64,000 nt of DNA from Erythrobacter longus (GTDB lineage Bacteria; Pseudomonadota; Alphaproteobacteria; Sphingomonadales; Sphingomonadaceae): contig NZ_JMIW01000001.1 of assembly GCF_000715015.1 (NCBI RefSeq), forward strand, positions 124,001 to 188,000, written 5' to 3'. The stretch's first letter is position 1. Each line of letters begins with the position of its first letter. A program made the translations under genes and the position numbers. Under the pieces are notes generated by a model, which was not told where the DNA came from, did no database searches, and saw only the letters and a list, made by a program, of their open reading frames with translations. This document shows, one piece after another, positions 45,270 to 53,678 of this stretch.

Positions 45270-46232
45270 ATGGCTACTCAACCGATTCCATCCGCTGTCC
45301 CGCATCCTGAACAGCAATATCTGGACCTGATGCACCAGATTTGGACCTCTGGTAGCGAGCGCGTAGACCGCACCGGTATCGGCACGCGCTCGGTTGCAGG
45401 CGCAATGTTGCGGTTTGATCTGGCCGATGGGGCGATGCCGCTGCTCACCACCAAACGCGTCTATTGGAAGACCGCAACGCGCGAAATGCTGTGGTTCCTG
45501 ACGGGTGAGACCAATATTCGCCCGCTTGTCCTGCAAGGGGTGAAGATCTGGAACGAGTGGCCCCACGCGCGCTATGTGAAAGCGACAGGCGACGACATTG
45601 CGCTCGACGACTTTGTTGAACGCATCGCCGATGACGAAGCCTTCGCGCAAAAATGGGGTGATCTAGGCCCAGTTTACGGCAAGCAATGGGTGGATTGGCC
45701 CACATACCAGCGGCGCGAAGATGGGCTTTTCGAAAAAGGTCCCGGCATCAATCAGGTTGCCGATGTGGTCGAAAGCCTCAAGCACAATCCCGGAAGCCGC
45801 CGCCATATTATCGAAGGCTGGAATGTGGCCGAGGTGGACCAGATGGCTCTGCCGCCGTGCCACAAGACCTACCAATTCCACGTGGCCGGCCAAGAAACTG
45901 GGAAACGCCGTCTCAATTGCATGCTCTACCAACGGTCCTGCGATGTTGCATTGGGCCTGCCGTTTAACCTGTGGTCTGCGGCGCTTTTGAACAGGATGCT
46001 GGCGCAGCAGACCGGGCTTGAGGCGGGTGAGCTGATCTGGATGGGCGGGGACGTGCATTTGTACCTGAACCATGCGCATTTGATCGAAGAACAATTGAGT
46101 CGGACGCCCTCTGGCAACCCGACGCTCGAAATCACCAGAAAGCCCGAAACAATTTTCGATTACAAAATCGAGGACTTTGTGGTGCATGATTACGCGCCTC
46201 TGCCTCCAATCAAGGCTCCTGTTGCGGTTTAG
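45270..46232 (+). CDS. thyA: Thymidylate synthase
   Basis: Methylates dUMP to dTMP with methylene-THF as donor and reductant. The 320 residues match the long Lactobacillus-type enzyme (about 316) more than the 264-residue E. coli one, because of an insert around 90-140. The nucleophile is Cys197 in LPPCHKTYQFHV; also seen are DRTGIGTRS, LWFLTGETNIR, YQRSCDVALGLPFN and the dUMP-contacting GDVHLYLNH. The genes fau and folE elsewhere in the window belong to the same folate metabolism. Confidence 0.97.
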   Translation: MATQPIPSAVPHPEQQYLDLMHQIWTSGSERVDRTGIGTRSVAGAMLRFDLADGAMPLLTTKRVYWKTATREMLWFLTGETNIRPLVLQGVKIWNEWPHARYVKATGDDIALDDFVERIADDEAFAQKWGDLGPVYGKQWVDWPTYQRREDGLFEKGPGINQVADVVESLKHNPGSRRHIIEGWNVAEVDQMALPPCHKTYQFHVAGQETGKRRLNCMLYQRSCDVALGLPFNLWSAALLNRMLAQQTGLEAGELIWMGGDVHLYLNHAHLIEEQLSRTPSGNPTLEITRKPETIFDYKIEDFVVHDYAPLPPIKAPVAV

Positions 46233-46303
46233 CAGGCGCGGCTTGACCGAGCATTTTGCCCGCGCCAAACGCTCTTTCACACGCTTTTTCTGGGAGAGCA
46301 GAC

Positions 46304-47599
46304 ATGGCCGATCCGGCCTCAAATCGCCCTACGCTAGCCTTGCACGTACCCGAGCCCAAATCGCGGCCCGGCGATCCTGTTGATTTCAGCGAATTTCATG
46401 TTCCCGAAGCAGGCGCGCAAAGCCGCCCTGACGAAGGCACCAAGCCTGAGGATATGAAAGATTTCGCCTATGATCTCGTCCGCGTTCTGGGCGAAGACAA
46501 TAAGGCGCACGGGCCCTGGGACCCGAAGCTTGATCCCGACACGCTTCGCACGATGCTTGGCCATATGGCGATGGTTCGCGCGTTTGATGAACGCATGTTT
46601 CGCGGACAGCGTCAGGGCAAGACCAGCTTCTATATGAAGTGCACCGGCGAAGAGGCGACCAGCGTGGCGGCCTCCATGGCTCTGGCCAGCGACGATATGG
46701 TGTTCCCAAGCTATCGCCAGCAGGGCATTCTGATCGCGCGCGGATACCCGCTGATCGAGATGATCAACCAGATATATTCGAACGCGGGCGACAAGCTCAA
46801 AGGCCGCCAGCTGCCGATCATGTATTCCAGCCGCGAGCACAGCTTTTTCTCAATCTCGGGCAACTTGGCCACCCAAACCCCGCAGGCAGTAGGCTGGGCC
46901 ATGGCGAGCGCGATCAAGGGCGACAGCCGGATCGCAGCGACATGGGTGGGCGAGGGCTCAACCGCAGAAGGCGACTTCCACTCGGCCTGCACCTTTGCCA
47001 GCGTATACAACGCGCCAGTGATCCTGAACGTGATCAATAACCAATGGGCCATTTCGAGCTTTAGCGGCTTTGCAGGGGCTGAACGCACCACCTTTGCGGC
47101 GCGCGCCTTGGGTTACGGCATCGCTGGCCTGCGCGTCGACGGCAACGACGCGCTTGCGTGCTTCGCGGCGCAGCAATGGGCGGCAAACCGGGCGAGGGCG
47201 AACCAGGGGCCGACGCTGATTGAATATTTCACCTACCGTGCTGAAGGGCACTCCACGTCGGATGATCCATCGGGCTATCGCTCGGCGCAAGAGCGCGAGG
47301 AATGGCCGCTGGGTGATCCGGTGATGCGGCTCAAAAACCACCTTATTGCCATTGGCGAATGGGACGAAGAGCGTCAGCAAGCGATGGATCTGGCGTGCGC
47401 CGAAGAGGTCAAGGCAACCACCAAAGAGGCCGAGAAAAACGGCATTCTGGGCCACGGCCTGCACCATCCGTTCCACACCATGTTCGAAGATGTGTTCGAA
47501 GAACTGCCTTGGCATCTCAAGGAACAGGCCGAGCAAGCGACCCGCGAGCGCAAGATCAAATGGCCTGACCAGCACCCGATGGATGGAGCCGGCAAATGA
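46304..47599 (+). CDS. bkdA1: Branched-chain 2-oxoacid dehydrogenase E1 component, alpha subunit
   Basis: Thiamine-diphosphate-dependent decarboxylase subunit that starts oxidation of the keto acids from Val, Leu and Ile. 431 residues from the ATG at 46304 with GGGAG upstream. The N-terminal ~70 residues are an extension found in BCKDH but not in pyruvate dehydrogenase E1alpha. Motifs: SFYMKCTGEEATSVAAS, FPSYRQQGILIARGY, the ThDP-binding VGEGSTAEGDFHSA to NVINNQ, and the phosphorylation-loop region YRAEGHSTSDDPSGYR. The stop overlaps the start of E1beta (ATGA). Confidence 0.93.
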   Translation: MADPASNRPTLALHVPEPKSRPGDPVDFSEFHVPEAGAQSRPDEGTKPEDMKDFAYDLVRVLGEDNKAHGPWDPKLDPDTLRTMLGHMAMVRAFDERMFRGQRQGKTSFYMKCTGEEATSVAASMALASDDMVFPSYRQQGILIARGYPLIEMINQIYSNAGDKLKGRQLPIMYSSREHSFFSISGNLATQTPQAVGWAMASAIKGDSRIAATWVGEGSTAEGDFHSACTFASVYNAPVILNVINNQWAISSFSGFAGAERTTFAARALGYGIAGLRVDGNDALACFAAQQWAANRARANQGPTLIEYFTYRAEGHSTSDDPSGYRSAQEREEWPLGDPVMRLKNHLIAIGEWDEERQQAMDLACAEEVKATTKEAEKNGILGHGLHHPFHTMFEDVFEELPWHLKEQAEQATRERKIKWPDQHPMDGAGK

Positions 47600-48654
47600 A
47601 CGCGCAGAGTAAGGAAATGACCGAGACAAGCGCACCCACTGGACGGCGCATCAACATGATCGAGGCGATCAATGAAGCCCTCGACACGATGCTGGCGCGC
47701 GATCCTGACGTGATCGTGATGGGCGAAGATGTGGGCTATTTCGGCGGCGTCTTCCGCTGCACCGCGGGCCTGCAGGAAAAGCACGGCAAGACCCGCGTGT
47801 TCGATACCCCGATCAGCGAATGCGGTATCATCGGAGTTGCTGTGGGGATGGGCGCTTACGGCCTTCGTCCGGTCCCGGAAATCCAGTTTGCGGACTACAT
47901 CTACCCCGGCATCGACCAGCTGATCAGCGAAGCGGCACGCCTTCGTTATCGTTCGGCGACCGAATATATCGCGCCCATGACGGTGCGGTCCCCATTCGGT
48001 GGCGGGATTTTCGGGGGGCAAACCCACTCGCAATCGCCCGAAAGCATGTTCACCCATGTCTCGGGGCTGAAAACGGTAATCCCCTCTACGCCCTATGATG
48101 CCAAGGGTCTGCTGATCAGCGCGATCGAAGACAACGATCCGGTGATCTTCTTCGAGCCAAAGCGCATCTACAACGGCCCGTTCACAGGCTTTTACGACAA
48201 GCCGGTTGAGCCATGGAAAAAGCACGATGCCAGCGTGGTGCCGGAAGGGTATTACAAAATCCCGCTGGGCAAGGCGCGGCAAGTGCAAGAGGGCGAAGCG
48301 CTTACCGTGCTGGCCTATGGCACCATGGTTCACGTGGCAGAGGCGGTGGCAAAGGACAAAGGCATTGACGCCGATATCCTTGATCTTCGCACGCTGGTGC
48401 CGCTCGATATCGAGGCGATTGAAGCGTCGGTCAAAAAGACAGGCCGCTGTCTGATCGTCCACGAAGCGACGCGCACCAGCGGCTTTGGCGCGGAATTGTC
48501 GGCGCTCGTCACAGAACGCTGTTTCTATCACCTCGAAGCCCCCGTTGAACGGGTCACCGGTTTCGACACACCCTATCCCCACAGTCTCGAATGGGCCTAT
48601 TTCCCGGGCCCTGTCCGCATCGGCGAGGCAATGGACAAGATTTTGAAAGACTGA
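47596..48654 (+). CDS. bkdA2: Branched-chain 2-oxoacid dehydrogenase E1 component, beta subunit
   Basis: 352 residues; pairs with the alpha subunit to form the ThDP-dependent E1 heterotetramer. Typical segments are MIEAINEALDTMLARDPDVIVMGEDVGYFGG in parts, TPISECGIIGVAVGMG with the catalytic Glu, EIQFADYIYPGIDQL, TVRSPFGGGI and the C-terminal transketolase domain DILDLRTLVPLD. The ATG at 47596 overlaps the alpha-subunit stop by 4 bases and E2 begins 4 bases after its stop, so the three are coordinately translated. Confidence 0.94.
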   Translation: MNAQSKEMTETSAPTGRRINMIEAINEALDTMLARDPDVIVMGEDVGYFGGVFRCTAGLQEKHGKTRVFDTPISECGIIGVAVGMGAYGLRPVPEIQFADYIYPGIDQLISEAARLRYRSATEYIAPMTVRSPFGGGIFGGQTHSQSPESMFTHVSGLKTVIPSTPYDAKGLLISAIEDNDPVIFFEPKRIYNGPFTGFYDKPVEPWKKHDASVVPEGYYKIPLGKARQVQEGEALTVLAYGTMVHVAEAVAKDKGIDADILDLRTLVPLDIEAIEASVKKTGRCLIVHEATRTSGFGAELSALVTERCFYHLEAPVERVTGFDTPYPHSLEWAYFPGPVRIGEAMDKILKD

Positions 48655-48658
48655 GCAG

Positions 48659-49960
48659 ATGGCAAAGTTTACATTCAACATGCCCGACGTGGGCGAGGGC
48701 GTTGCAGAGGCCGAGATCGTCGAATGGATGGTCAAGGTTGGCGACACCGTGTCCGAGGACCAGCACCTTGTCGACGTCATGACGGACAAGGCGACAATCG
48801 ATATCGAGAGCCCGGTTGACGGGAAAGTGATCGAGGTTGCCGGCGAAGTCGGCGATGTGGTCGCGGTTGGCTCGATGCTGCTGGTGGTTGAGGTCGAGGG
48901 TGAGGACGTGCCCGAGGTTGAGGAAGAAGCTGCCGCAGCTCCCGCACCGACGCCGGCGCCTGCTCCAGCCCTTGAACCGATTGACGCTACTCCAGAGCCC
49001 GTTCGTCCTGAGCCTGTCGAAGGACAGCCACAAACCTCATCCGATGGCGAGCATGCTTCGACAAGCTCAGCACGAACGGATGTTGGGGTCAAAGTCCTTG
49101 CTTCCCCCGCCGTGCGCCAGCGCGCCCGTGATCTCGGAATTGATCTGTCCGAAGTAAAGCCGGCAAGCGATGGACGTGTGCGCCACGCGGACCTTGACCA
49201 ATTCCTCGCCTACAATGCAGGCGGAGGCTTCTCTCCTGCTGCTGGAAAGCGCGAAGACGAGGTCATCAAGGTCATCGGCCTTCGCAAACGCATCGCTGCC
49301 AATATGAGCGCGGCCAAGCGCAACATCCCGCACTTCACCTATGTCGAAGAATGCGATGTCACTGCACTCGAAGCGGCGCGGGCCGACCTTAACGCAGGTC
49401 GTGGTTCCAAGCCCAAGCTTACCATGCTGCCGATGCTCATCACGGCCTTCTGCAAGGTCCTGCCGAAATATCCGATGATCAATGCGCGCTTCGATGATGA
49501 AGCAGGCGTTGTGACCAGACACGGATCGGTCCACCTCGGCATGGCGACGCAGACTGACAATGGCCTGATGGTGCCAGTCATTCGCGATGCACAGGCGCGC
49601 AATTTGTGGCAGCTTGCGACCGAAATTGGCCGTTTGGCAGCCGCTGCCCGCGATGGGTCGGCAAAGTCCGAGGAACTCTCTGGCTCAACGCTCACAGTGA
49701 CCTCTCTGGGGCCGCTGGGCGGGGTTGCGACGACTCCGGTCATCAATCGCCCGGAAGTTGCGATCATCGGCCCCAACCGGATTGTCGAGCGCCCGATGTT
49801 CGTCTCAGACGGAATGGGAGGCGAGCGAGTCGAGAAGCGCAAGCTCATGAACATCTCGATTTCGTGCGATCACCGCGTGGTCGATGGCTATGATGCGGCG
49901 TCCTTCATTCAAGAGGTCAAGCAGTTGATCGAGACGCCTGTTTTGCTGCTTTCAGAGTAA
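48659..49960 (+). CDS. bkdB: Branched-chain 2-oxoacid dehydrogenase E2 (dihydrolipoamide acyltransferase)
   Basis: Core of the complex, moving the acyl group from lipoamide to CoA. 433 residues: one lipoyl domain (1-80) with lipoylated Lys44 in DVMTDKATIDIESP, an Ala/Pro linker, the peripheral-subunit-binding domain LASPAVRQRARDLGIDL (about 145-180) and the catalytic domain from about 205 to the end with ISCDHRVVDGYDA (His and Asp). The linker contains an in-frame palindromic repeat insertion (residues 114-141). The E3 gene (lpd) is not adjacent, so E3 is presumably shared from elsewhere. Confidence 0.94.
   Translation: MAKFTFNMPDVGEGVAEAEIVEWMVKVGDTVSEDQHLVDVMTDKATIDIESPVDGKVIEVAGEVGDVVAVGSMLLVVEVEGEDVPEVEEEAAAAPAPTPAPAPALEPIDATPEPVRPEPVEGQPQTSSDGEHASTSSARTDVGVKVLASPAVRQRARDLGIDLSEVKPASDGRVRHADLDQFLAYNAGGGFSPAAGKREDEVIKVIGLRKRIAANMSAAKRNIPHFTYVEECDVTALEAARADLNAGRGSKPKLTMLPMLITAFCKVLPKYPMINARFDDEAGVVTRHGSVHLGMATQTDNGLMVPVIRDAQARNLWQLATEIGRLAAAARDGSAKSEELSGSTLTVTSLGPLGGVATTPVINRPEVAIIGPNRIVERPMFVSDGMGGERVEKRKLMNISISCDHRVVDGYDAASFIQEVKQLIETPVLLLSE
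48999..49079. repeat. Palindromic repeat inserted in frame inside the E2 linker
   Basis: An 81-bp element with imperfect inverted arms: 48999-49024 and 49054-49079 pair over 26 positions with three mismatches. The arms carry the sphingomonad-type core TTCGTCCTGAGCCTGTCGA and its complement. It is 27 codons long, so the frame is kept, encoding PVRPEPVEG through HASTSSARTD, a peptide seen where such elements enter genes. Confidence 0.85.
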
Positions 49961-50059
49961 GCTTACAAAAAAGCGCTTTTAGGTCGCATGTGGGCGTTGA
50001 CAGCCCCGATTAGCTGGCCTAGAGGCGCGTCTCCCAAGAGGCGCTAGCCGCTTAAATGC

Positions 50060-50136
50060 GCGGGTGTAGCTCAGTTGGTTAGAGTATCGGCCTGTCACGC
50101 CGAGGGTCGCGGGTTCAAGTCCCGTCACTCGCGCCA
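50060..50136 (+). tRNA. tRNA-Asp (anticodon GTC)
   Basis: 77-nt cloverleaf: acceptor GCGGGTG/CACTCGC (one G-U), D arm GCTC/GAGT, anticodon stem TCGGC/GCCGA with loop CTGTCAC, T arm GCGGG/CCCGT with TTCAAGT, encoded CCA at 50134-50136. Confidence 0.97.
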
Positions 50137-50168
50137 CTTGGGACATTTTCTTCATCTTAGACCTGACG

Positions 50169-51611
50169 TTAGTCAGCACGATTGGAAAGTGCCGTGAGGT
50201 TCGCCTCATGCTGCGCTTTGTCGATGGTGTAACGCGACAGGCAAAAAAGCGCCGCCAGATAAAGCACGAGCAGCGATGGTGCATAAGCGGCGCCCAGCAT
50301 CCACAATGTGTCATCGGAAACATTGGCAAGCTCCTCGCCTTGCGGGAAAGCAATTGCCGACAAGATGAGCCCGGCCGCAAGCACGCCTAACCCCTGGGTG
50401 GTTTTGCGCGTGAAGGTCATCGCCGCATAGTACACGCCTTCATTGCGCCTTCCGGTGCGCAGCTGGTTTGATTCGACCAGATCAGCCGTCATCGCATAGC
50501 TCAACATCTGCACCGCGATGATCAGCGCCAGATCAATCATGTTCACTGCGACAAGCAAAGGGAACAGGATCGGATCGCCATTTTCCGGCATCAATCCGAA
50601 AAGCCGAAGCAGATAGGGTGCAGGCTGGATCGTAAAGGCGAAGAAGCCGAGCAAGAGCGCCGCTTTCTTCTTACCCATTTTGCGCCCGATCATGGGCGCC
50701 AAAAACAAGGCAAGACCTGCCGACAAAAACACCGTCGAGGTCCAGATGAAGATTTGGAATTCGGACAGGCCCCAAAAATGCTTGAGCATGAGGAAAGCAA
50801 GAGAGGTGTTGAGGCCAACCGCTACCGAGAACAGCACTGTGGCGATAAACAGCACGATGAAGCTGCGCTCGCTCAATATCTCGAACATTTCGCGCATGAT
50901 GCGGGCAAAGCTGAATGGTTCGGTCGCTTGCGCTGGTTTGGTGAGCGTTGGAATGCGGTGGTGGGTGGCCATGGATGAGACGATGATCGCGGCAAAGATG
51001 ACGCAGCTGGCGATGATACCGTAGGTTTCAAAGCCGCTTCGATCCTGCATGCCCATTGGCCCGGCAAGCAGCACTCCGAACAACAGAACGCTCATCAAAT
51101 TGCCGCTGGCCCACCCGAAAAAGATGCGGAAAGACTGAATGCTTGTGCGTTCTTCATAGTCACGCGAAAGCTCTGGCAGGAGCGCGGAAGAGGGCGTTTC
51201 ATAAAGCGTTATGAATGTGCGGATCGCGATGGCGAGGAAGGTCAGATAGAAGAACAGCCCCGTCTGCGACCAGTCAGGCGGGTTCCACAAAAGGAAATAG
51301 CTGAGCCCCACGGGGATCGCCGAGGCATACATAAAGGGATGCCGCCGCCCGAGGCGCGAACGAAAATTGTCCGACCAATAGCCAACGAGCGGATCGGAGA
51401 TCGCATCGAACACAAGGGCGATGAGGATCGACAAGCCCACAAGGCCCGGTTCAAGCCCCACGACCGTTACGTAGAAGAGAAGCAGGAAGTAGCTGAACCC
51501 GCCCTCTTTGATGCCGAGCGCCGAAGACCCGAAGCCGTGTGTAATCTTGAGCCACAAGGTGGGCGGGGCTGGTTGGCCCGCGTTTCCGCCAGCCTTGGCC
51601 GTGCTTGCCAT
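50169..51611 (-). CDS. GPH-family sugar:cation symporter (MelB-like MFS)
   Basis: 480 residues with about twelve transmembrane helices. The start segment GFGSSALGIKEGGFSYFLLLFY and the loop between helices 2 and 3, DAISDPLVGYWSDNFRSRLGRRHPFM, are diagnostic of the glycoside-pentoside-hexuronide symporters: an Asp for the cation site followed by the R/G-rich motif. Substrates are oligosaccharides or glycosides; none can be named because no glycosidase is adjacent. An Ala/Gly/Pro-rich cytoplasmic tail of 15 residues opens the protein. Its upstream region contains three 16-bp tandem repeats. Confidence 0.9.
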   Translation of the reverse strand: MASTAKAGGNAGQPAPPTLWLKITHGFGSSALGIKEGGFSYFLLLFYVTVVGLEPGLVGLSILIALVFDAISDPLVGYWSDNFRSRLGRRHPFMYASAIPVGLSYFLLWNPPDWSQTGLFFYLTFLAIAIRTFITLYETPSSALLPELSRDYEERTSIQSFRIFFGWASGNLMSVLLFGVLLAGPMGMQDRSGFETYGIIASCVIFAAIIVSSMATHHRIPTLTKPAQATEPFSFARIMREMFEILSERSFIVLFIATVLFSVAVGLNTSLAFLMLKHFWGLSEFQIFIWTSTVFLSAGLALFLAPMIGRKMGKKKAALLLGFFAFTIQPAPYLLRLFGLMPENGDPILFPLLVAVNMIDLALIIAVQMLSYAMTADLVESNQLRTGRRNEGVYYAAMTFTRKTTQGLGVLAAGLILSAIAFPQGEELANVSDDTLWMLGAAYAPSLLVLYLAALFCLSRYTIDKAQHEANLTALSNRAD

Positions 51612-51648
51612 ATATTTGTCTCTCCGGGGGGAGAGGCTAGGGGTAAGC

Positions 51649-51696
51649 GTTCAGGCTGGCAAGGGTTCAGGCTGGCAAGGATTCAAGCTGGCAGGG
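51649..51696. repeat. Three tandem 16-bp repeats upstream of the GPH symporter
   Basis: Units at 51649-51664, 51665-51680 (both GTTCAGGCTGGCAAGG) and 51681-51696 (three changes: ATTCAAGCTGGCAGGG). They fill the region 38-85 bases ahead of the symporter start (51611), between it and the DUF2842 gene. Confidence 0.9.
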
Positions 51697-51714
51697 GTCG
51701 CAATGGCGAAAACG

Positions 51715-51942
51715 CTAGTCGGGCTTGGTTCCCCATTTCCCCGTTTCCATCCAGATGAGGAAATTGCCCAGCGGCAAAAGCCAGACCACGCCGAGGAAGA
51801 TGTAGACCACAGTCTGCGCCAACCAGTGCCAGCCAGCGAGAATATCAGCGAGATAGACGGCGATTAAAATGCCATAGACCATCAGACCCAGAAACAGGCC
51901 GATAATGCCGACAGGGATTCTCCAGGTGGGTGTCTCGCGCAT
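51715..51942 (-). CDS. DUF2842 small membrane protein
   Basis: 75 residues with two hydrophobic helices: GIIGLFLGLMVYGILIAVYLAD and VVYIFLGVVWLLPLGNFL. The closing WLLPL..FLIWMETG matches the alphaproteobacterial DUF2842 family (xWVLPLxxLIxWM). Function unknown. The ATG at 51942 shares one base with the stop codon of fau (TAATG), so it is translationally coupled to it. Confidence 0.83.
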   Translation of the reverse strand: MRETPTWRIPVGIIGLFLGLMVYGILIAVYLADILAGWHWLAQTVVYIFLGVVWLLPLGNFLIWMETGKWGTKPD

Positions 51943-52514
51943 TAGTCTAGTCCATACATCCGTGTGGGGGTGATGACCCCGCTGAGTTTCATATCGTGCG
52001 GCTCTACAGGCAGTTCTTCGCACAATTGCACATCCCAAGCGAGGCCGATGGCGGTCGTCTCAGGGTGCTTTGCAAGCCAGCGGTCATAATGCCCGCCGCC
52101 TTGGCCAAGGCGCTCAAACCGCTTTGTAAAGCCCAGCAAAGGTACGAAGAGGATGGCGGGAGAGATGAGCTCTGCGTTTTGGGAGGGTTGGACAAGGCCA
52201 AAGTGGCCAGGTTCAAGGTCGGTTTGCCCATGTGGATCGGTGTGGACGCGAAACTCCATCGCGGCGGTTTCATCTGCAAAATGGGGAAGGGCGATCTTGT
52301 GCCCTGCCTCATGGAAGAAACGCGCGTATCCCGTCGTTGGCGCTTCGAACTCGGCGGCATGATACAGCCCGATGGTCGCGCTTGCATCAATCATTGAAAC
52401 GAGCGGGCGAGGGGGCGTGTTGAACAAAAGCCCGCGCACCATGTCCGGCTGTGCCAATACATGTTCGCGGCGCAGCTTTCGTAAAGATTTGCGGAGTTGG
52501 GACTTGGAAGGCAT
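51942..52514 (-). CDS. fau: 5-Formyltetrahydrofolate cyclo-ligase
   Basis: Also called ygfA. Converts 5-formyl-THF to 5,10-methenyl-THF with ATP, rescuing folate. 190 residues, normal size. It shows the opening KSQLRKSLRKLRREH, then GLYHAAEFEA, and the nucleotide-binding end VPLLGFTKRFERLGQGGGHYDRWL (GxGxGxYDR signature), plus ELPVEPHDMKLSGVITPTRMY. It lies downstream of the probable 6S RNA and zapA, the standard arrangement (zapA-ssrS-fau) in many proteobacteria. Confidence 0.94.
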   Translation of the reverse strand: MPSKSQLRKSLRKLRREHVLAQPDMVRGLLFNTPPRPLVSMIDASATIGLYHAAEFEAPTTGYARFFHEAGHKIALPHFADETAAMEFRVHTDPHGQTDLEPGHFGLVQPSQNAELISPAILFVPLLGFTKRFERLGQGGGHYDRWLAKHPETTAIGLAWDVQLCEELPVEPHDMKLSGVITPTRMYGLD

Positions 52515-52639
52515 TTGGTTCCGACATCATTCGGCCCAATGGGCCGCAAGGGTGACCACCCGCCCGCAGCGAGTCCGAAGCGCCAGCGAAAGGCCGTCTA
52601 GCGAGGACGTTTGCCCGGATGGGCGAACGAAAAACAATA

Positions 52640-52790
52640 AAGTGACGGAACCACTATGGGTCGGACCATGAAATCCTCTGACGCGAAAACGTCAGGTGGG
52701 CGCCGTATTCTCTAGACCCCAGGACAAACCCGTTATCTAAAGCAGGGACAGCTCCCTAGGATTGCTTATAGCCTCAGGGATATTCGTTGG
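52640..52790 (-). ncRNA. ssrS: Probable 6S RNA (ssrS), boundaries approximate
   Basis: The 330-base gap between zapA and fau has no reading frame of note and is where 6S RNA genes sit in proteobacteria. On the minus strand it begins around AATATCCCTGAGGCTATAAG and runs through CGCCCACCTGACG, an 18-nt hairpin (CTGACG, TTTTCG, CGTCAG at about 52678-52696), GGATTTCATGGTCCGACCC and a T-rich end near 52630-52640. I could not complete the closing-stem pairing by hand, so position and conservation carry the call. 6S RNA binds housekeeping sigma-factor RNA polymerase in stationary phase. Confidence 0.6.
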
Positions 52791-52843
52791 CTCGTGCCGA
52801 GCAGCCCCGTCGCCATGACACTTAGGACGCCTTGGCGAGAGCT

Positions 52844-53413
52844 TCAAGATAACCCTTCAAGCTCACTAGCGGTTGTTTCAGCCCGCAATGCCAATGCTTC
52901 AAGCTTTTCGGCAAGAGCTTTGGTGTGCGCCGCATTGTCTTCGGCGCTTCCGAACAGGTCGTGCTGGTGCCGGGCATCTTCCTGTAATGCGGCGATTTCC
53001 GCTTTCAATCGGGCGACTTCCTTGCGCGAATGCTCTTCGGCTTTGCGCAAGGTTTCGATTTCCGCGTGCAGCTCAGCTTTGCCCTTGCTCGCTTTTTCGA
53101 TGTCTTGTTCAGCGTCTGATTTCGCTTTGCGCGCAGCATTGGCGATATCATCCTTGGCGCGGGAAAGTTCGGCATTCGCCTGCGCCAATTCGGTGCGAGC
53201 GTTGCCGATGGTCGTTTTTGCCTCATCAAGCTCATCGGCCATGAACAGGGCGGCAAAGACCAGGTTCTCCGCCTCTTGCGCGGCGCGTGCGGTTCCAAGC
53301 TTTGCGTAATTCTCGTCGATCAATGCGCCAAATTTGCGCACCTTGTCTTCGTCCGCTGGATCGCAGGCAATTTGGTAAGAGCGCGGGCCGATCTGGATCT
53401 TGACCTTATTCAC
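52844..53413 (-). CDS. zapA: Cell division protein ZapA with extended coiled coil
   Basis: The first ~75 residues are a ZapA domain (VKIQIGPRSYQIACDPADEDKV, IDENYAKL, VFAALFMADEL), which bundles FtsZ filaments at the division ring. The rest, to residue 189, is a long highly charged heptad-like coiled coil (RAKDDIANAARKAKSDAEQD and onward). Ordinary ZapA is ~100-120 residues, so this one is about 70-80 residues longer. The GTG start at 53413 overlaps the upstream gene by 8 bases; the ATG at 53428 would be an alternative. fau follows after the probable 6S RNA. Confidence 0.88.
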   Translation of the reverse strand: MNKVKIQIGPRSYQIACDPADEDKVRKFGALIDENYAKLGTARAAQEAENLVFAALFMADELDEAKTTIGNARTELAQANAELSRAKDDIANAARKAKSDAEQDIEKASKGKAELHAEIETLRKAEEHSRKEVARLKAEIAALQEDARHQHDLFGSAEDNAAHTKALAEKLEALALRAETTASELEGLS

Positions 53414-53648
53414 TCTCCAGCTCCTCAATCAGAGTGTCCAATTCCCCAAGGGTATCAGCCACTTCTTCGCGAAGCTTCTCATGGGCATTCACAAGCGCCA
53501 TGACCCGCGCGGACCCGGGGGCTTCCGTTGGAGCTTGCGCTTTTTCGGATCCTTGTGAAGACGCCCTCAAATCCAGCCGCGCCGCATCAATGCGGGCCAT
53601 CGCAGCCGTTAACCGTGTCATTGCCTGATCGATGCGTGTCGCGCTCAT
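53406..53648 (-). CDS. Small coiled-coil protein upstream of zapA
   Basis: 80 residues from the ATG at 53648. Two helical, charged, heptad-like halves (RIDQAMTRLTAAMARIDAARL and VNAHEKLREEVADTLGELDTLIEELE) flank a Pro/Gly/Ser hinge. No enzyme motif. Size, helix content and the overlap with zapA (8 bases) suggest a ZapB-like or ZapA-partner division protein; this rests on context and not on a recognised family. Function is not established. Confidence 0.7.
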   Translation of the reverse strand: MSATRIDQAMTRLTAAMARIDAARLDLRASSQGSEKAQAPTEAPGSARVMALVNAHEKLREEVADTLGELDTLIEELESE

Positions 53649-53678
53649 GCTTTGCGAAATACCAAGTTTGCGCCCTTT

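Noticed and set aside
47374-49092. Long minus-strand frame of 572 codons over the BCKDH genes
   Set aside because: It is antisense to three well-supported genes, rich in Thr and Ser as is typical of GC-rich shadow frames, and its start comes from the palindromic element.
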